A stretch of DNA of 64,000 bases, taken from NCBI GenBank assembly GCA_036346375.1, contig CM070508.1, positions 25,240,852 through 25,304,851 on the forward strand. Reading direction: 5' to 3'. A model generated the notes under the pieces. It was not told the origin of the DNA. It saw only the letters and a program-made list of their open reading frames with translations, and did no database searches. Positions 10,997-22,649 of the stretch are shown here, piece by piece. Made by a program: the position numbers and the translations under genes. This DNA is from Guadua angustifolia (Eukaryota > Streptophyta > Magnoliopsida > Poales > Poaceae). Positions within the stretch are counted from its first letter, which is position 1; each line of letters begins with the position of its first letter.

Positions 10997-12400
10997 TCAC
11001 TCCTCGTCCTCGCCGAAGTCGAGTTCTTCGTCGGCGCCTTCGATAGCTAGGGGTGGAGAGCGTCCATGACCGGTTGCTCCACTGCAGCATTCGACCACGT
11101 ATTCAGCGACGCGCACCAGCGCCTCGCTTGAAACCGCTTTGCTCGCGTCTCCCCAAGACCGGCCGTCACCACCGCCATGGGATCAAAGGCGGCGTCGCGG
11201 CCGGGCGCAAGAGCAGCGTGTGAGTTTGCGGCCATGATCGCGACTGGCGTCCTTCCGTGGCGGAAGCGGCGGCTAGAAGCGGCGGGAGTCTTCATGCGCC
11301 TCCGCGGCCTGGTTGGTCGCATGGGCGAATTGAAGCGCCGAGTCCTCCAGGGGCGCACTCAGCCTCACGCCCAAGGGTTCCAGGCACCTCTTGGTGCGCT
11401 CGAACGCCTTCTTCAGCATGGTCGCGAGATTGCGCCGCAGCCGGAAGGATTCAAGTGTCGAGGTCTTCAGCGCCGCCTCGGCCCTCTCCGCCCGTGTCTC
11501 GGCCCGTTCCGCCCGCTGCTGCATTGCGGTCGTGTTGGCCCTCTCCTGCGCCAGTTCCGCTGCCGCCCTCTCCCGCTCCCGCTCCAGCTCGCCGCTCACC
11601 GAGGCAAGCTGTTGGGCCGTCTGGGCACCATGCCTGGAGGCGGCGGCAAGAACGGTGCCTAGTGCCGCGCGCATCTCGTTTACCTAGGTGAAGAGTTCGA
11701 CGGCCTTGGTGGAAGCGGTAGTGGCGGCGCGAGGGCGAACCTCGGCGGCGGTGCCGGAGTGTCTCCGACCTGGCGGCGGTGGCGGCGAGGCGCTGTGCAG
11801 AACCTCCGCCGTCTCGGTGGCGGGTGTTAGCACCTTGGCGCGTTCGAAACGCCCTTGGTGGCGCCCTCAAGCTCAAGCCGGCCGTCGGGGCGTGAGGCCG
11901 CCTGGCTGGCGGTGGCACAGACTCCGCGACCAAGGTTGCGGCGCCGCGATTGTCGGCGCCGAGGTGAAATCGCGGCATGGGCGTCTGTGCCCCGTCCCTT
12001 GAGAAATACCGCCACGGCCGGTGGTGGTGGCGGTGCTTTGGTCCGTGGCTTGAGCCCTTTAAGTCCGAGCCCATGATGTCGGCAGCGGCCGCCGCCCGTA
12101 ACCCGTCGCGGCGGCGAGCACGTCCCCGATCACCTGCAGAGCATGGCGGATTCTGGCCGGCCCGTGGAGTCCATCGGCGGAGTAGCTGACGACCGCAGCG
12201 TTCGCGTGCTCGGTCGGCGGCGGCCGGGCCTCCGCCGAGAAAAGCGTGTCGATTGGGACCGGCGACATCGGTATGGCGAGCCACCGGCCCAGGTTTGGCT
12301 CCTCGAAGTTGCCCTCTTTGTCGCGAGAAAGAAAAAAGATGGCGGTCGGTTGGTAGGAAGCGCGGGAGAAACATGTGCGAAAAAACTAGAAGAAGACAAG
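10997..12400 (-). pseudogene. Antisense coiled-coil reading frame of Gypsy-1
   Basis: On the strand opposite to pol a frame at 11273-11674 encodes a classic coiled coil rich in Glu, Arg, Ala and Gln ('ELERERERAAAELAQE', 'RAERAETRAERAEAAL'). Reading on through frame changes it reaches an acidic end, 'ADEELDFGEDEE', and a stop at 10997-10999. Grass Tat-type Gypsy elements often carry such an antisense gene between pol and the 3' LTR. I could not place its start; a PF04195-like N-terminal domain, clear in Gypsy-A, is not recognisable here. The overlapping 307-codon frame (11451-12374) is judged to be a GC-driven shadow. Confidence 0.5.
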
Positions 12401-13378
12401 GGCTTACGTCAAGACCGCGTCTTGCGTCGGTCGTTATCGCCGTGTATCGCCATGAAGGCCGGACGCGCCGGCGAAGAGGCGATCCTCCGGGCGTGTAGTC
12501 GGGCTACCGACCCTCCGTTCGATCCGGCGTCCGCAACCCGCCGTCACGGGCCGCCATTCGCTGAACTCTGCCGTCTCTTCGGCCGTGAGCTCCGATTCTC
12601 AGCGTCTTGGCCGTCGTGCGGCACCCCGAGCGTCGATTCATTGTCATCTGGATGTCTGACCGATCGGCTGCGCCATGCCCTCGATTGGACTGTCTTTGGA
12701 AGGAATGTAGCGGGAGGCCATCCGTCCGGCGGAAATAGCAACTCCCCACTACGCCGTGCGTCGTTGGTGGCTTGAGAATGAAGAAATGGCGAAAGAGAGA
12801 AGGTTCGGCATCACCCCCATGAACATTTCACGAGAGGTGTGCAAAGATGGCGAGGAAGATGATAGAATTGGGGGTGAGATGAAGATGATGGATTTCGTAG
12901 AAATGGAGGGCGGTGAAAAAAATTGAGAAAAAGGCGGAAGAAGGCCGCCATCATGGCCAGTGTGCGAGGACAATCTCGTCGGAGAGGCACAGGCGTGGCG
13001 ATCCCGGACGGTGTCGGAAGGTGCCTTCCGGCGTGACCATCCCATCCGCCTCACGGCGGCGTCAACGATGAAAGGTGGAATGGAGTTCACCATGGTGGCT
13101 CGAAGAAGACAAAGAGCTTTGGGAAGAAGAGGCGAAAGGACAAAAAAGGAAGCGTGAACCGCTCGTCTGAGATGCATCTATATATCGTTCCCCGTCGGTG
13201 GTTCACGAAAAAGCGAATTATCGCCGTTTGGTCCCAAGGAAAACGGCAGGATCGTCACGAGGAAAGCGGCCGTATCGTCATGAGTAGTGGCCTGCCGAAG
13301 AGAGCGCTAAGCATTGAGTGCATTAAATGAAAGTTCTAAAAGGAGTCTTAGGCTGCGCTCTAGGGCGGCCCGGCTCTT
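12401..13378. other. Gypsy-1 region before the 3' LTR
   Basis: GC-rich to 12780, then purine-rich 'gaagatg' sequence. By analogy with Gypsy-A it should hold the promoter and 5' part of the antisense gene, but no domain, splice site or purine tract can be supported. Confidence 0.35.
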
Positions 13379-13444
13379 GTCGGCGTAGTACGCTAGGGTA
13401 CCCTCTCCACCGCATAAAAATACAACTTAGGTGGCGGCTTGGCT

Positions 13445-13985
13445 TGTCGGGCGGCGATCACGGCCCCGGCCGACGGCGTCGGCCACGTGGCGTCCGGCGC
13501 GGTGGGCGAAACCGCCTGCCTCGCCGGCGCCGGCCTACGTGGCGGCTTAGCAATCGGCGGCGATCACGGCCGCCGGCCAAAGCGACGTCGGCCACGTGGC
13601 GTCCGGCGGCGGTGGCGAAGACGCCTCTTCGCCCGGCGCCCGGCCTACGTGGCGGCTTAGCAATCGGCGGCGATCACGGCCCGCCCGGCGGCGTCGGCCC
13701 GTGGCGTCCGGCGGCAGTGGCGAAACACGCCTGCCGCCCGGCGCCCAATCTCGTGGTAAGCTCGCAATCGGCGGCGATCACGGCCCGCCGGCCAGCGTCG
13801 GCCACGTGGCGTCCGGCGGCGGTGGGCGAAGCACGCCGCCGCGCCGGCGCCCAATCTCGTGGGTACGGCAATCGGGCGGCGATCACGGCCGCCGGCCGGC
13901 GTCGGCCACGTGGCGTCCGGCGAAACGCACGCCGCCTTCGCCGGCGCCCGGCCTACGTGGCGGCCTAGCAATCGGGCGGCGAGGG
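13445..13985 (+). repeat. ~105-bp tandem repeat in the 3' LTR
   Basis: Five units again start at 'ggcggcgatcacgg' (near 13451, 13557, 13667, 13766 and 13875) with 'gccacgtggcgtccgg'. The unit number matches the 5' LTR, so the array predates this insertion. Confidence 0.85.
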
Positions 13986-14298
13986 CGTCTGCTCGTCCGC
14001 CGCCGAGGCAAAAAGGTGGAGCACGGTGGCTCGCCTCGAAGGCTCCTTCCACTCTACCGTACCATGTCGAGCGGCGAGGCTGCCATAGCGAGCTTATCGG
14101 CAAGGGTTTACGCAACAAGCCCATTCCTCGGCGCCTCTCACCTACATGTGTAAAGGTGTCCCATCCGTGGACCGGGCAAGGGAACGCAGCGTAAGCATTT
14201 AATGAGAAATTTGGAGGAACGGACAAAGACGGGAAGGAGTAATAAATGTATGAGGATCGACATGATGACCTCCTTTTACCTACTCCGTTGCTTTGGCC

Positions 14299-14305
14299 TA
14301 TATAA
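14299..14305 (+). promoter_or_regulatory. TATA box of 3' LTR
   Basis: 'tatataa' within 'ggcctatataagggcc', identical to the box in the 5' LTR. If active it would drive read-out into the flanking DNA. Confidence 0.5.
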
Positions 14306-14627
14306 GGGCCTCGGGTGCATGGGAAAGGGGGCCGGGGCATTCGAGAGAAAACTTGTAACTCAAGAGCTTTGTATCGACTTCACACCCTCTAAAAACAATC
14401 GAGCAGAAGTAAAGGTACATTGCAGAAGGAAAAGGGGGCTGAACACAGGTAAAAATCTTCGTGTCATCTGCGGTTAAATCGGCCGGAGTCCTTGGCGTAG
14501 GAGTCCCTAGGGTTTCGCCCTCTAGGTTTAGCCCACCGCAAGACGCCCTCCTTCGAACCAAACCCGTCTGCATCCTCCGGGACTGTCGGTGGAATACGCG
14601 AAGCAGCGAACAGCATAAAAAAAGGTG

Positions 14628-14692
14628 ATGATGAAACACGAACCTCATAGAGGTCAACACTCCACTCTACCAACTGAGCTAAAGTCAGGTTG
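14628..14692 (-). repeat. tRNA-derived fragment (A-box and partial B-box)
   Basis: On the minus strand the sequence reads 'tagctcagttggtagag', an excellent tRNA D-arm/A-box, followed about 30 nt later by 'ggttcg', the start of a B-box. The acceptor and T-arm do not pair, so it is a SINE head or tRNA relic and not a working tRNA gene. It lies 20 bp beyond the Gypsy-1 3' LTR. Confidence 0.4.
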
Positions 14693-14699
14693 TAAGTTC

Positions 14700-15570
14700 A
14701 TTGCAAAATTTTTACATGTATTCCTTACAAAAGGCATTACAATTCTCCATAAAAAATTTGAAGCGAAATCCGGTCCTAAAGACAACAAAACCGATCACAT
14801 TTGTGGCACTTTCAGTTAAAATTTTACCGAAATTTCTGAAATTACTATACCAATTTATTTTTTTTAATTTTTTATTCGGCCAACACTTTGAATCTCATCC
14901 GGGCCATCATCATTCACTGTATGTAATTGTAGCTTTCATGACATTTATGTTCATTCTATTTTTGATTTTTGAAATATAACAAATGAAGTTCAATGCAACC
15001 ATAGTTTGATTGAGCAAACAAAAAAGTTTAAATTTTTGAAAATTTTATATAATAGTTATGATGCAATTATTAAGCTCTCATAAAAATTTTGGATAATGGT
15101 CACACTCAAGCAAATTTATAAAATTCTGACAAGGTTATTCTCTCAATTATGATCATTCTGTTTTTGATTTTTTAAAAAATAACAAATGAAGTTTAATTCT
15201 TTTAAAATTTTTGTATATGATCCTAGACTGCTAAAAATGGTAACATAAATTATTCAGAGTATGATTAAGTTTGTACAATTTTACAAAAATCCGATAGTGT
15301 TTCTGCCAAAATTATAAAACATATGAAAAATTTGGTTTTTCAATAAATTTTCATGGAATATGGCATTCTTAAGGGTTATTGGGCCAAATATAGTCAAAAA
15401 GTCAAATTTTGGTAAAAAGCCAGAGATCTCATGAAATTTCCGAAATTACTATAGCAATCTGAATTTTTTTTCAAATTTTTTTATCTGGTCGGGATTTTAA
15501 ATTTCGTCCCTGATCGAAATCCGAGATTTCATGAAATTTTGTTGGGATTTGTAACCTTGATCATATTAGA
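14700..15570. repeat. AT-rich dispersed repeat ('gaaatttccgaaattactat')
   Basis: The left part ('ttaccgaaatttctgaaatta') and the right part (15421-15560, 'catgaaatttccgaaattac') share wording and flank AT-rich filler. This resembles the 33850-34440 tract. Class unknown. There is no coding potential. Bases 15571-15831 hold nothing I recognise. Confidence 0.4.
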
Positions 15571-15831
15571 TCTACTTGTCCTTAAAAATACAGAAGTTGA
15601 TGCTAGGCTGCACACAAAAAAATGCCTAGATGATGCGACTTTTAGCTTACATTTCATACTTTGCTATGAACGGCAAATCATTAGGTTGAGAAACAGGGTA
15701 ACTAAATCACATGCATAATTCTAAATAGCTAGCTATAACTATACTATAGTTTTTGGACTCCAAACATGAAGCTATGAGATAATGTTTCGCTTTAGCTCCG
15801 CTATAAGCCATAACTTGTAGCTAGCAATAGT

Positions 15832-16933
15832 TAGGGGTGCAATTGGATCGATAGATGCCGACTGATTGGATCTGTTCGGATCGACTTCAGATAGTCATGT
15901 TGGATAGTTGTCGGATTTGACATCGGTTTCGCATAGTTGGTTTCGGAATTTGTATCAGATTCGAGAAATTACTATCCGTCGAATCAAAATATTTTGATTA
16001 CATTCTCAAATAATTCTAGATAACTCTATTCATATATTTACAGCCCATATTCTAGCAGCTTTAATTGAGCCTAACCAAATAATATAATATTATTATTTTT
16101 ATGCGATAAATATTTAAAAGCTAAAAATTCTTTTTAATATAAAAATTAATGAGAACAGCTAAAAAATTCTAGAAAATTCCAAAGAGTTGAAATAGGAATT
16201 TTGAACATATTAAAATTATTTTCAATATAATAATATATTTTTATATATAATTATTAAAATTTAGAAAGGCTTTTAGAAAATAACAAATAAAGTTCACAAA
16301 TTTAGGAAAAATTCACAAAAATTCCTTGAGATATTTTGAATATAATAAAATATTTTCAACTAATATTTGGTTTTTATTTTTACATATAAATTACTTATTA
16401 ATTTTTTAAAATGGAGAAACCCTTTTAAAAATCCGAGAAAATTAATAGAAAATACCAAAAATCATAAATAATTATTAGAAAATCTGGAAAATTGAATTAT
16501 TATCTAAAGTTCACAAAAGCCAATAATATTTTGAATTTCAATTTTTACTATTGTTTTTAAAGATAAAATTATAGGATGTTGCATATTGCCATCAGAGCTT
16601 AACATGCAAGAATATGCTTCCACTTGTCTACGTGAATACCTAGTACTGTTTTGCAAAACATAAAGGCATATTTGATACTTTTGCAACTCATATGATTGAT
16701 TAATTATTGTTATATGTATGCTATATGCAGTATCAGTTTTCATGCAATATCCGATAAATAATATTCGGTACTGTATCAATTCAGCTCAATATTCGTTTTG
16801 AATTCGTGACCGATATTATCTGTGTCGTATTCATATTTAGCATTATCTGAATTTGACTCTGAATTCGATAAAAAATATGGTTTAGGACATGGAAAGAGCG
16901 ATATCCAGCCGAATCCGAGCTAATTGCACCCTA
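15832..16933. mobile_element. Non-autonomous hAT-like element, 1.1 kb
   Basis: The left end is TAGGGGTGCAATTGG and the right end AATTGCACCCTA, an inverted pair of about 13 bp with one indel, typical of hAT MITEs. The flanking 8-mers gcaatagt and gcgataac match at five of eight positions, the differences being transitions, so the duplication is old. The interior is AT-rich with repeated 'ggatcg/ttcggat' words near both ends and no transposase. Confidence 0.6.
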
Positions 16934-17170
16934 GCGATAACTCCGATATGCTACATACTACATAGGTACCCACAGACCAAAACATTAGGCCTTTTTAGAA
17001 GTCCAACATTACTAAAAGGCTCAAATGCATCTCTTATAAGCCTAAGCTATGAGAAAACCTAATAAAAGACCTCATCTTGCATTTTTTAATAATCCAACAT
17101 TCATATTTCTTAGTGACTAAGTACTTGTTTTCAAGAACATTATGATATAGTTATGAGTTATGTTCTTTCA
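16934..17170. other. Intergenic, nothing recognised
   Basis: AT-rich single-copy-looking DNA between two hAT-like elements. Confidence 0.4.
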
Positions 17171-20100
17171 TAGTGGCAGAGCCAAGATTTTTGTACGCCT
17201 CGGGCCAAAAATAAGTGATTATTACTATTGTCAAAGACTACATACATTTAAGTATATCAAAAGTACAACATAAATATACAATTAAAAATAAATTTGAATT
17301 CCATACTTAACATTTCAATAAAATAGATAAAGTATGTCAAAACAATATAGCGTAGTGGAGTGGTAGAAAAGGTAATACCTAATTAACGAAGGCTTGGTGC
17401 ATTTGTGATGGAAAATAAGATGACAATGGCTTTGACCTCTTCATTGTGTATTTCTGTTGGGCGGGAAACGATCACTGAAGACAACAATAAAATTCCAACA
17501 GGAAACGATCACTGAAGACAACAATAAAATTTCACTAACTTATGAAAGCATATTGAAATATTTGTTACTACTATGTATAGCTCAAGTTCATGGTCTCTTG
17601 ATTCAGAGTGAAAAACATAGAGCAAGATGTATGTCTAAGATCACAGAAAATAAACTACGAACTCATCATAATAGATCCAAGATCAATATTAACCTTCATA
17701 TTCTTTGCACACGCTAATACTTTCTTTTCATTCTTCATATTCTTTGCACATGCTAGTACTTTCTTTTCATTTCCTTTCTGCATGGGAGATAATAACTAGA
17801 ATTTGCCCCTCCAAGGAGATAATAGTTAAATGGAGGTGGCAGCAAAGATGAATATATTTTCAGTCGAAGAAGTCAAAATACTATGCCGCTTATTGTTGAG
17901 ATCAATATTTTTTTTAATTCTAACAGCTGATTCCAGACATCAAGCATCTAAGAGAATATGAATGTTCATGCTTTTCTATTGCTAATTTGCTACAGCCATA
18001 AAAGTGCAAATGTGCAATTATTTAGAGCAAATCTACATATGAACAATAGTACAGCACACCAATTATCAATTACGTATATTCTTACAATCTTACTCTAGAA
18101 TAAAAGCAACAACCAATCTGACAACCAAGATCAATATTAACCTTCATATTCTCTGTGGAAGACGGAGGACCAGAGGGCGGAGGGCGGCTGAGGGGGGCTG
18201 GGAGCATGGCCGGTGGGCCATGCCGCCTCACCCGTTGGTGGTATCTGCGAGCGAGCGGTCATCGCCCGTCGGTCTCAGCGAGATCGATCTACAAGCTCTG
18301 AGGCGGCAGCAGATCGGGAGGGCGTCGGCCGTGGGGTGGGGGTGGGGCGGTGGTGGCGGGCCGTCTTGCGGGTGGGAGGCGCCGGCGGCGGTCAGCCATG
18401 CCACCTCACTCATCGATGGGATCTGTGGGCGAGCAGTCGTCACCTATCGATCTCGGCGGGATCTGATCTGCGGGTGTGAGACCCCAGATTTACCATCCGG
18501 AGTCTCCTGTGTATTTCTGTACTAGTCCCAGATCAGTAGCTAGTACACACAGTCAAACAGTGATGAATCATTACTGAATAGAATAAAGTAATAGTATAAA
18601 TATAAAGTATCAGCCACATGGCTATTTATTACATCTTTTGGTCACATGACCAGAGTTCACAGCAGCAGAAACAAAAAAAACAACAAGATAAAACCCAAAA
18701 GACGCCACAGGCGACGACTAGGAACGCGCGCTTAGTTATCTTGGCGATCTTCAACGAACTCCTCGTCATAGAACTCATTGTCTTCGACTGCATCTTGGTA
18801 ATTCTCTGATGACAAAATTTGTGTAGCATGTGAGTACAAACGTACTCCGCAAGTCTGGGAAATTATGCAACATGTAGGGCTTTCCAAAGAGAGGCTTAAT
18901 ATGGTTCATTTTGCACAAAGCAAATTTTATTAAACAATACATGTATAATTTTTGTAGAGCAGTTTTATCAATTATTTGTAACATTTGAATATATATATAT
19001 ACTTTAGTGAAGGTTCTATCCACCAATCACTAGCTAACAGGCTCTAACTGCCACAATTTAAAATGATCAGGGTTCCATCCAACCGCCAAAGACACACTCG
19101 AAAGTTCCATCCACTCTTGGATTCCCAAAACTCATTTTTAAAAAGAAAACATAAGACTACCAATGTGAAAGCATCCTTCGCCGCCTTTGACTGTAGGCAC
19201 GGCTATTCGAATAGTTTATTAATACTCTGCAGAGTTTATACACTTTACCCACAAGACATGATCGACTCTTGGTGCCATGCAATTAACACACTTCCTTTGG
19301 TGTGTCAGCAGAGAGATCATGACAAGGCCTTTACAATGTATACATCTAACCCGGCTCACCCGCTGAGGTTTCACCGCTGTTAGGGTTCCATCAACCTAGT
19401 ACAGAAGCCCCCTCTTGCGCCGTGTGGGAACATACGACTTGCCTCCATCCGGCACCCACATTCCACCATCTGGTGAGTTTAAGTTAGGTTTCTACAAATT
19501 ATTCAGCCAGGTCGTGCCCATTTTGACATGTGGTTGTACTGTTGTGCTTAGTTTGGACAATCACAAGCGTCGGTCCTTAAATTGATTAGAGCGGCTTTCA
19601 CAAACCAGAGCCAGTGTTCCATCCGCACCAGCCCGACAAACCATTCTGCCCTAATCTAAATCATTTTATTTTATTTTTATTTTACAATCACAGCAGGAAT
19701 CACCTTGCTACAGTTCGATAAAACACACTTCAACAACATTTTAGAATTTATCCCAACATAGGCATTTTGATCAACATCAATCCTAAGCACAGTCTATCGT
19801 ATTAAACAAGGTTAATCACATGATACATGATTTCATGATTAAATCTTAAGGTTACAAAGGCATGGTAATCAAACAACAAGGATGCCATTTCGAAATGGGT
19901 ATAACTAACATCCTATATTTTAACATCATCAGTTTATATAAATAGCCATGCAAATTGTAAACATTTTATAAAACAGTTATAAACAATGGGATCAATGTGT
20001 GTCAAGGAGACTTGCCTTCGTCAACGAAGTGCGCTGCGCTGTTCTGAAGGTCTTCTCTTTCGTCAGTGACGACGTCCGCTTCTTCGACTACGCGTAAAAC

Positions 20101-22090
20101 GGTGCACAAAATAAATAAAATAAAATAAACAGAAACTAAAAATTATAATAAAAATACTGGCAGATAGAGAATGAATTTAGATGAATTTACCAATTTGAAT
20201 CACTCGATTCGGAGTTACGACATAGGAGAAACAATTATTTGAATTCTGTCGGATTGGAAAATAGAAAATCGGGAATATTCCTTTGGCATCTTTTCTTTTT
20301 CTCCATTTTTTGATTTTCATGAGTCTTTTACACGCGGCTCCACACGTTAGAGACTCAAGTGCTTCTTCTCCATTTGCTCAGCCTGAGGAATGCAGAGGGC
20401 AAGATCAGCGATGGAGGGGGGCCGGCCGGGCAGCGGGCCAGTGGCTGCGGCAAGGAGGCGGCGGCGGCAAGTGGTGGAGGGCTTGGTTGGTGAGGCGCGC
20501 GTCAGGAGGCCGCGACCGACGGCGGCGGGGTTCAGCGAGGTGGCGGCCTTGGCGCGCAGATGGCCGGCAAGCAATGACGAGGTGAAACCGGTGATGCCAA
20601 AAACGAGCCGGCGACACGACGGCCAAATCCACTCAAAAACGTGATTTTTCTCGAAATTAAGGTGAGCATGGGATAGCTAGCATCAAGAGGAGTCTATGGG
20701 TGTAAGGAATTGAATTACCCAAACGGGAGAAATCGACGACGAATGGAGCGACGACCGACGATGAACAAACTCGAAATTCGGGGTCAAACTGCAACAAAAA
20801 TCAAATCCGATTGAATGGTTGTGATCACGGAAGCAAGAGGCACAAAGTGACGCAGTTGGTTTACCTAGAAACTCACCGGAGCAAAAGATGGCTCGTCGGT
20901 GTCTTTGGAGAACGTCGGGCGTCGGTTTTTCTCGAGTTTTGGAAAGGGAAACGGCACTGAATCAACGGGGAAAGGTGAACACGGGATAGAGGACATCGAT
21001 ACGCAAATTTTGAGTACCCACACGTCCGGTGAGGTGAAGAAACGCCCGTGATAATGGCCAAGCAATAAATTGTCATTAACACTTAATTGTGACCGTTTCG
21101 CTCGGATTAAGGATGGGTATCGGCAGGGCATTTGTTCTCCATTACAACGCCGTCACGATGCTTCAGACCTCACTTAATTTGGTGCAATATATTGAGAGAT
21201 ATAAGGGTTTAAAGTTGGAGCTAGACATGGGAAACTTTGTTTATGGGATGGCTAAAGGTTGAAGACGATGAATAGTATTGAATCAAAAGTGCGCAAGATA
21301 AAATAGATAACAAGATCTAAAAATACTGGAAAAGATCCTAAAAATCCTAAAGAATAAAATGGAACCCAATAAAATTAGTTTCGCTAATTTTGGATGAATT
21401 TTGTAATTTAGATAATTTCAGGACGAATATAATAGATTTGATGAAAGCGCGAGAGATAAAATACCAGAGAGATTCTATAAATCTTGGAAAAATTCTCAAA
21501 ATCATTATAGAATATTTGGAACCTAATGAAATAGGTTTCGATATTTTTAGAGTATTTTGGAACTCGGGTGAAATTTCGAATAAGGATCGGAATTTGAAAT
21601 TTTGGCTTTGCGGACGGTAAAGAATTGAACTCTAATTTCAGAAGGATATGGATGCCAGGTTAATTAGAAAACTGAGGAAAATCCAAATTTTGAATTTAAT
21701 TAATTTTAAAATAATTTTTTTTGAAACAACTGAAAATCTGGGATGTTACAGTGGGCCTAATAGCGAGCAGCAGCCAGGGCAGCAGCGGCCACCGGCTGGC
21801 AGGGGCCGGGGCAATAGCCGACAAGCTGGCAGGAGCAGCGACGTGAGCTCGGATTGGGCGGAAGCTGCGGAATTACGGGAGGGTGATAGCGTGAGCGAGC
21901 ATTTCTCTTGCCTGGCCGAGATCCCAAGACCGAGACGCATGGTGCCCTAGTTAAGCGAGCGTGCCTGGCCGGACTGGATATGAAGTACCAGGCCCCAAGC
22001 CCAAATAGAATATGAACAGTGTTGTCCATTGTTATTTGGGCTAGGCCTTGGGCCTAGGCCCCACTGGCCCGAGGCCCAGCTCCACCCCTA
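17171..22090. mobile_element. hAT-like element carrying a nested solo LTR
   Basis: The left end TAGTGGCAGAGCCA...CCTCGGGCC and the right end GGCCCGAGGC...CTCCACCCCTA form imperfect inverted termini. They are flanked by ttctttca (17163-17170) and gtctttca (22091-22098), an 8-bp target-site duplication with one mismatch, as expected of hAT. Removing the solo LTR at 18475-21750 leaves about 1.64 kb with no transposase, so the element is non-autonomous. Its own DNA includes two local duplications: near 17463-17540 ('aaacgatcactgaagacaac' twice) and 17694-17775 ('cttcatattctttgcaca' twice). GC-rich segments at 18150-18470 and 21760-21950 flank the solo LTR and were once contiguous. Confidence 0.65.
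18475..21750 (-). repeat. Solo LTR, 3.28 kb, nested in the hAT element
   Basis: The ends are TGTGAGACCCCAGATTT and AAATCTGGGATGTTACA, an inverted pair beginning TG and ending CA. The flanks are gcggg and gtggg, a 5-bp duplication with one transition. There is no internal region or second LTR, so it is a recombined solo LTR. Its size and the 'tgtaacatcccag' terminus (minus orientation) fit long-LTR Tekay/Del-type Gypsy elements of grasses. Short frames inside are not genes. Confidence 0.7.
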
Positions 22091-22098
22091 GTCTTTCA

Positions 22099-22649
22099 CA
22101 TGTATTAGCATGTTTGTTGATTCTGAACTTGACTCAGATTCTTATTATAAAAATATTAATACCTTCGAAAGTACCATGATTCTATGATTTGTTTATAGGT
22201 GACTTATATTACATACATATTTAAGCTTTTAAATTTTTTAATATTGAAAATATGATGAAAGATAGCTTCCATGATAGCTATTTTAGCTTTTTAGGACCTT
22301 GCCATAAAGCCGCAAAAATCATAATTTAAAACCTTGACCACATGCCATCGAGTTTACGTGGACAAATTATTTATTCCCATAGGTGTTAGGAACTAGTCAG
22401 ACAGCAAACCGGCACCTAGTGTCTAATCGCTACCTGGATGGGCTAGGTTGTTGTCTAGATGGGATAAATTAGCCTAGGCAGCTAGGCGGGAGGTAGGAGC
22501 CTAGCACCTAGGTGTCATCTAGGCAAGCCAGGCAGCTGCCTACGGGAATAGTGGTGACCATAAATCAGATATATCTCGGTAATTAACTTGTGCAAAATCA
22601 TCGAAGGCATGTTCAATCATTTCGAGTATAATGTAAAATTAAAAGGTTT
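22099..22649. other. Intergenic with 'ctaggc' repeat tract
   Basis: Bases 22390-22550 are dense in 'gcctaggc', 'ggctaggcgg' and 'cacctaggtg' words, which are self-complementary. The rest is AT-rich. No gene found. Confidence 0.35.

Larger units (their letters stand above)
2489..14605 (+). mobile_element. Gypsy-1: full-length, decayed Ty3/Gypsy LTR retrotransposon
   Basis: Two direct repeats of about 1.23 kb (2489-3716 and 13379-14605) bracket gag, protease, reverse transcriptase, RNase H and integrase remnants in that order on the plus strand, which is the Gypsy order. Between pol and the 3' LTR lies about 4 kb of spacer holding an antisense coiled-coil reading frame, as in grass Tat-type Gypsy elements such as RIRE2 and Grande. 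Frameshifts and stops occur throughout pol, so the copy is not autonomous. I could not find a convincing target-site duplication: the left flank is gcagg and the right flank gcgaa. The 3' LTR lacks a clean purine tract in front of it. Ends are defined by LTR homology and TG at the left, and may be off by a few bases. Confidence 0.85.
13379..14605 (+). repeat. 3' LTR of Gypsy-1
   Basis: It starts TGTCGGCGTAGTACGC and ends near 'ggaatacgcgaagca'. It is homologous to 2489-3716 throughout. Small indels, mainly in the GC-rich repeat block, separate the copies, so the insertion is not recent. Confidence 0.85.

Noticed and set aside
11451..12374. 307-codon minus-strand ORF
   Set aside because: Composition is Arg/Gly/Ala/Pro-dominated as expected of GC-rich shadow frames, and it overlaps the better coiled-coil frame at 11273-11674.
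14628..14692. Possible functional tRNA gene
   Set aside because: Good A-box, but the T-arm and acceptor stem do not pair and the B-box is incomplete.
20283..20644. GC-rich ORFs at 20283-20644
   Set aside because: Located inside the solo LTR 18475-21750; similar GC patches are common in long grass LTRs.
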